17,365 nt of DNA from Pseudomonadota bacterium (GTDB taxonomy: Bacteria; Pseudomonadota; Alphaproteobacteria; Rhizobiales; Beijerinckiaceae). The DNA lies in assembly GCA_023386115.1 (NCBI GenBank), contig JAEWKL010000776.1, forward strand, positions 1 through 17,365, read 5' to 3'. How positions within the stretch are numbered: the stretch's first letter is position 1; each line of letters starts with the position of its first letter. Below the pieces are notes generated by a model. The model made no database searches. It saw only the letters and a program-made list of their open reading frames with translations, and was not told the DNA's origin. Position numbers and translations under genes: made by a program. This document shows, in pieces, positions 14,941-17,365 of this stretch.

Positions 14941-15855
14941 ATGTCGCGCTACGACGGCCCGATCCTCGACGCCCACCAGCATTTCTGGGAGCCCGACCGC
15001 AACCCGCATCCCTGGCTCAAGCCCGGCGTGCGGATCCCGTTCCGCTACGGCGACTACGAGGCGATCAAGCGGCGCTACCTGCCGGACGATTACCGGCGCG
15101 ACGCTCGCCCGCACGACATCGTCGCCAGCGTCTACGTCGAGACCGAGTGGGACCCGGGCGACCCGCTCGGCGAGACCGCCTACGCCGCGGGACTCGCTGC
15201 CGAATGGGGCCTGCCCAACGCGATCGTGGCGCAGGCCTGGCTCGACCGCGACGACGTCGCGACGGTGCTGGCGGGACAGGCGGCGTGTCCGCTGGTGCGC
15301 AGCGTGCGCCACAAGCCGGACGGGCCGGCCTCGCCCGCCGAGGTCGGCCGGTGCCGGACCCTGATGTCGAATGAGCGCTGGCGGGCCGGCTACGCGCTCC
15401 TGCACCGGCACGGCCTGCGCTTCGACCTGCAGACGCCGTGGTGGAACCTCGACGAGGCGGTCGATCTCGCCCGCGACTTTCCCGGGACCGCGATCATCCT
15501 GAACCATGCCGGCCTGCCGTCGCGCCGCGACCCCGACAGCCTCGGGCTCTGGCGCGCCGCGATGGCCCGTTTCGCCGCCTGCCCGAACACCGCCGTGAAG
15601 GCCTCGGGCCTCGGCCAGCCCGGCCAGGCCTGGACGCCGGAGCTGAACGGGCCGGTGGTGCGGACCCTGATCGACCTGTTCGGCCCGGACCGGGTGATGT
15701 TCGGCTCGAACTTCCCGGTCGACAGCCTGTGCGCGGATCTCTCCTCGATGATCGACGGCTTCAAGACCATCCTCGCGCCCCTGCCTGCGGCGGAGCAGGA
15801 GGCGTTCTTCATCGGCACGGCGCGGCGCGTCTACGGTGCGGCGGCCGCGGGCTGA
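14941..15855 (+). CDS. COG3618 TIM-barrel hydrolase (lactonase/amidohydrolase-2), copy 2
   Basis: A 304-residue amidohydrolase-2 family protein, paralogous to the hydrolase at 11273. HxH is at 12 and 14 (DAHQHFW), with HPWLKPG (23-29) equivalent to YPWL in the paralogue. RHKP (123-126), LNHAGLP (187-193) and VKASGLG (219-225) follow. The strand-8 motif is FGSNFPVDSL, again with asparagine (N257) where many lactonases have aspartate; this GSNFPVD form recurs in the family, so the change may define a subgroup. The protein lacks the long C-terminal tail of its paralogue. Start ATG lies ten bases after the MFS stop with GAGGAG. It probably opens a lactone or cleaves a related ester in the pathway that the carriers feed. 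Confidence 0.86.
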   Translation: MSRYDGPILDAHQHFWEPDRNPHPWLKPGVRIPFRYGDYEAIKRRYLPDDYRRDARPHDIVASVYVETEWDPGDPLGETAYAAGLAAEWGLPNAIVAQAWLDRDDVATVLAGQAACPLVRSVRHKPDGPASPAEVGRCRTLMSNERWRAGYALLHRHGLRFDLQTPWWNLDEAVDLARDFPGTAIILNHAGLPSRRDPDSLGLWRAAMARFAACPNTAVKASGLGQPGQAWTPELNGPVVRTLIDLFGPDRVMFGSNFPVDSLCADLSSMIDGFKTILAPLPAAEQEAFFIGTARRVYGAAAAG

Positions 15856-15899
15856 TCCCCGGACCGGGCTCGTGGCCGTGCCGGGGGCGCGCGGTCCTT

Positions 15900-15925
15900 G
15901 CCGGCACCGACGGCTCGGTGCCGGC
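15900..15925. terminator. Bidirectional terminator hairpin
   Basis: A perfect 11-bp stem, GCCGGCACCGA (15900-15910) with TCGGTGCCGGC (15915-15925), closes a CGGC loop. It lies in the middle of the 93-base gap between the convergent hydrolase and UgpB-like genes. There is no T-tract on either side, but the very stable GC stem and position fit a terminator working in both directions. Confidence 0.65.
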
Positions 15926-15948
15926 CGCGCCATCCTCGGCGATGGAGG

Positions 15949-17310
15949 TCACCGTGCGGTCCGGCGCTGGAAGAGGCGCAGCACCGCGTTCCCGCGCGCC
16001 ACCGCGTCGTCGAGGGCGTGCTGCGGCGTCTTGGTGCCCGCGAGCGCGGCCTCGATCTCCTCGGCCCAGAGATCGCGGATCTGCAGCATGTTGCCCAGCC
16101 TCAGGCCGGCGGTGTGGCGGGTCGGAGGACGACGCGTGATCGCGTCGACGGCCACATGCAGCATCGGATGGCGCGCGTAGAAGCCCGTCGCTTCGGCATC
16201 GGCGCGGGCCGCCCGGGTCACCGGCACGTAGCCCGTGTTGCGGTACAGGAGCGCCTGCACCGGGAAGCTCAGCACGAAATCCAGGAACGCGGCCACGCCC
16301 TCGTATTCCTGCTCGGTCTTCCCCTGCATGACGTAGAGCGAGCCGCCTCCCAGGATGGCGTTCTGCGGCGCCCCGACCACGTCCGGATAATACGGCATCG
16401 GCCGGATCGCCCACCGGAAGCGGTCCTGAGAGACGATCGTTCCGTACAGGCTCGACGAGGTGAGGAAGATGGCGCACTCGCCCGAGACGAACTGCGCCTC
16501 GCCGCGATTGGTCCGGCCCGCGTAAGCGAACGCGCCCTCGCGGTACAGATCGACGACGTTCTGCAGGTGGCGGACCTGGAACGGCGTGTTGAAGACGAGT
16601 TCGACGTCGAAGCCGTCGAGCCCGTTGGCCCGGCTCGCGATCGGCCGGTCGTGCCAGACCGACAACTGCTCGATATGCGCCCAGGTCGGCCAGGCGGTGG
16701 AGAGGGCGCAGCGCGACGGCTCGGCCCGCTTCAAGGCCCGGGCGGCCTCGAACACCTGCGGCCAGGTCTCGGGCAGGCGGTCCGGATCGAGACCGGCGCG
16801 CGCGAACCGGTCGAGGTTGATCCACATCACCATGGCGGAGATGTTGAAGGGCAAGGACAGCATGCTGCCGTCGCGGGCGAGGTAGTTCGTGGCGATCACC
16901 GGCAGGAAGGCCTCGGGCGCGATCCCCCGACCGGTCGCGCTCATCACCTCCGAGACCGGCTTCACCGCACCGACCGCCGCCGCCATCGTGCCGTTGCCGA
17001 CCTCGAAGACCTGCAGGATGTGGGGCGCGGCCCCGGCCCGGTAGGCCGCGATGCCGCCATTGATCGTCTCGGCATAGGGGCCCTTGTAGATCGTGATGAC
17101 CCGGTAGTCGCTCTGCGAGGCGTTGAACTCGTCGGCGATGCGGGCCACCAGGGCGCCGTTCGCACCATCGAGCGAGTGCCAGAGCTGAAGCTCGGTCGCG
17201 GCGTGGGCCGTGACGGCCGACAGCGCCGCCGTCACGCCGATCAGGAAGCCGGCGAGGGCCTTCGCCGGCTGCCAGGCCCTCGCACGGTGCCGGTTCGATG
17301 ACGCGCCCAT
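15949..17310 (-). CDS. ugpB: UgpB-like glycerol-3-phosphate ABC transporter binding protein
   Basis: A periplasmic extracellular solute-binding protein (family 1) of 453 residues, resembling UgpB, which delivers sn-glycerol-3-phosphate or its diesters to UgpAE. A long basic N-terminus and hydrophobic core lead to a signal peptidase site at AHA near residue 37. UgpB landmarks: LQLWHSLDGANG (41-52), FNASQSDYRVITIYKG (62-77), GIAAYRAGAAPHILQVFEVG (86-105), LSLPFN (151-156), GGGSLYVMQGK (321-331) and the C-terminal GLRLGNMLQIRDLW (402-415). The ligand-site aromatic W44-H45 is conserved. The start at 17310 has no clear ribosome-binding site and only 55 bases precede it. Downstream genes face the other way, so no ugpAEC follows; partners may lie beyond the window or elsewhere. 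Confidence 0.88.
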   Translation of the reverse strand: MGASSNRHRARAWQPAKALAGFLIGVTAALSAVTAHAATELQLWHSLDGANGALVARIADEFNASQSDYRVITIYKGPYAETINGGIAAYRAGAAPHILQVFEVGNGTMAAAVGAVKPVSEVMSATGRGIAPEAFLPVIATNYLARDGSMLSLPFNISAMVMWINLDRFARAGLDPDRLPETWPQVFEAARALKRAEPSRCALSTAWPTWAHIEQLSVWHDRPIASRANGLDGFDVELVFNTPFQVRHLQNVVDLYREGAFAYAGRTNRGEAQFVSGECAIFLTSSSLYGTIVSQDRFRWAIRPMPYYPDVVGAPQNAILGGGSLYVMQGKTEQEYEGVAAFLDFVLSFPVQALLYRNTGYVPVTRAARADAEATGFYARHPMLHVAVDAITRRPPTRHTAGLRLGNMLQIRDLWAEEIEAALAGTKTPQHALDDAVARGNAVLRLFQRRTAR

Positions 17311-17350
17311 CGGGCCGCGTCGTCCGTCGTCGCGCGCCGCCCCCGGCCGC

Positions 17351-17365
17351 GCCCCGCCCCGGCGC
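17351..17365 (+). repeat. Terminal direct repeat matching 24-38
   Basis: The last 15 bases, GCCCCGCCCCGGCGC, are identical to positions 24-38 near the start. Both sit in nearly pure G/C sequence. This may be chance in low-complexity DNA or a sign that the window is a contig ended by the same kind of GC-rich repeat at both sides. Confidence 0.4.

Noticed and set aside
1..17365. CRISPR array, tRNA, rRNA, integrase, transposase or toxin-antitoxin genes
   Set aside because: No regularly spaced repeats, tRNA-like cloverleaf or mobile-element motif was found on either strand.

Overview
The window is very GC-rich (visibly about 70%) with tightly packed, mostly co-directional genes and ATGA/TGATG stop-start overlaps. 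Codon use, an FCD-type GntR regulator, ACS-family MFS carriers and a REP-like intergenic palindrome all point to an alphaproteobacterium of the order Rhizobiales, most likely Methylobacterium-like. The taxonomic call is inference; no rRNA or other marker gene is present. Both ends run into extreme G/C-rich sequence and share a 15-base string, so the window may be a complete contig whose ends broke in hard-to-sequence DNA.

Region 1 (about 96-6719, + strand) is an amide uptake and hydrolysis operon. It holds a periplasmic substrate-binding protein, two LivH/LivM-type permeases, two ATPases of the UrtD/UrtE (FmdF) kind, a short acetamidase/formamidase-family hydrolase and a short-chain dehydrogenase. 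The gene for the binding protein is separated from the permeases by 218 bases full of hairpins, which may set a high binding-protein to permease ratio. The substrate is probably a short-chain amide or urea analogue brought in by the ABC system and hydrolysed in the cytoplasm. The SDR suggests that the acid or amide also carries a hydroxyl or keto group.

Region 2 (about 6851-15855) starts with a GntR/FCD repressor gene on the - strand, convergent with region 1 and divergent from a long + strand catabolic cluster. That cluster is: a PdxA2-like dehydrogenase, an ACS-family MFS carrier, a 3-hydroxyisobutyrate/tartronate-semialdehyde-type dehydrogenase, a COG3618 TIM-barrel lactonase-like hydrolase, two more ACS-family MFS carriers, and a second COG3618 hydrolase. 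This looks like a pathway for import and breakdown of an acidic sugar derivative or lactone. The usual partner of PdxA2, a DUF1537 four-carbon-acid-sugar kinase, is absent here, so the exact substrate is open. A good sigma70-like promoter and a small palindrome lie in the GntR/PdxA2 divergent gap.

Region 3 (15949-17310, - strand) is a UgpB-type periplasmic binding protein for glycerol-3-phosphate or a related sugar-phosphate compound. It converges on region 2 across a strong 11-bp hairpin that probably terminates transcription from both sides. No permease or ATPase follows it.

No tRNA, rRNA, CRISPR array, insertion sequence or phage gene was seen. The window looks like ordinary but incompletely understood accessory catabolism; the second cluster is the part most likely to encode an undescribed pathway.
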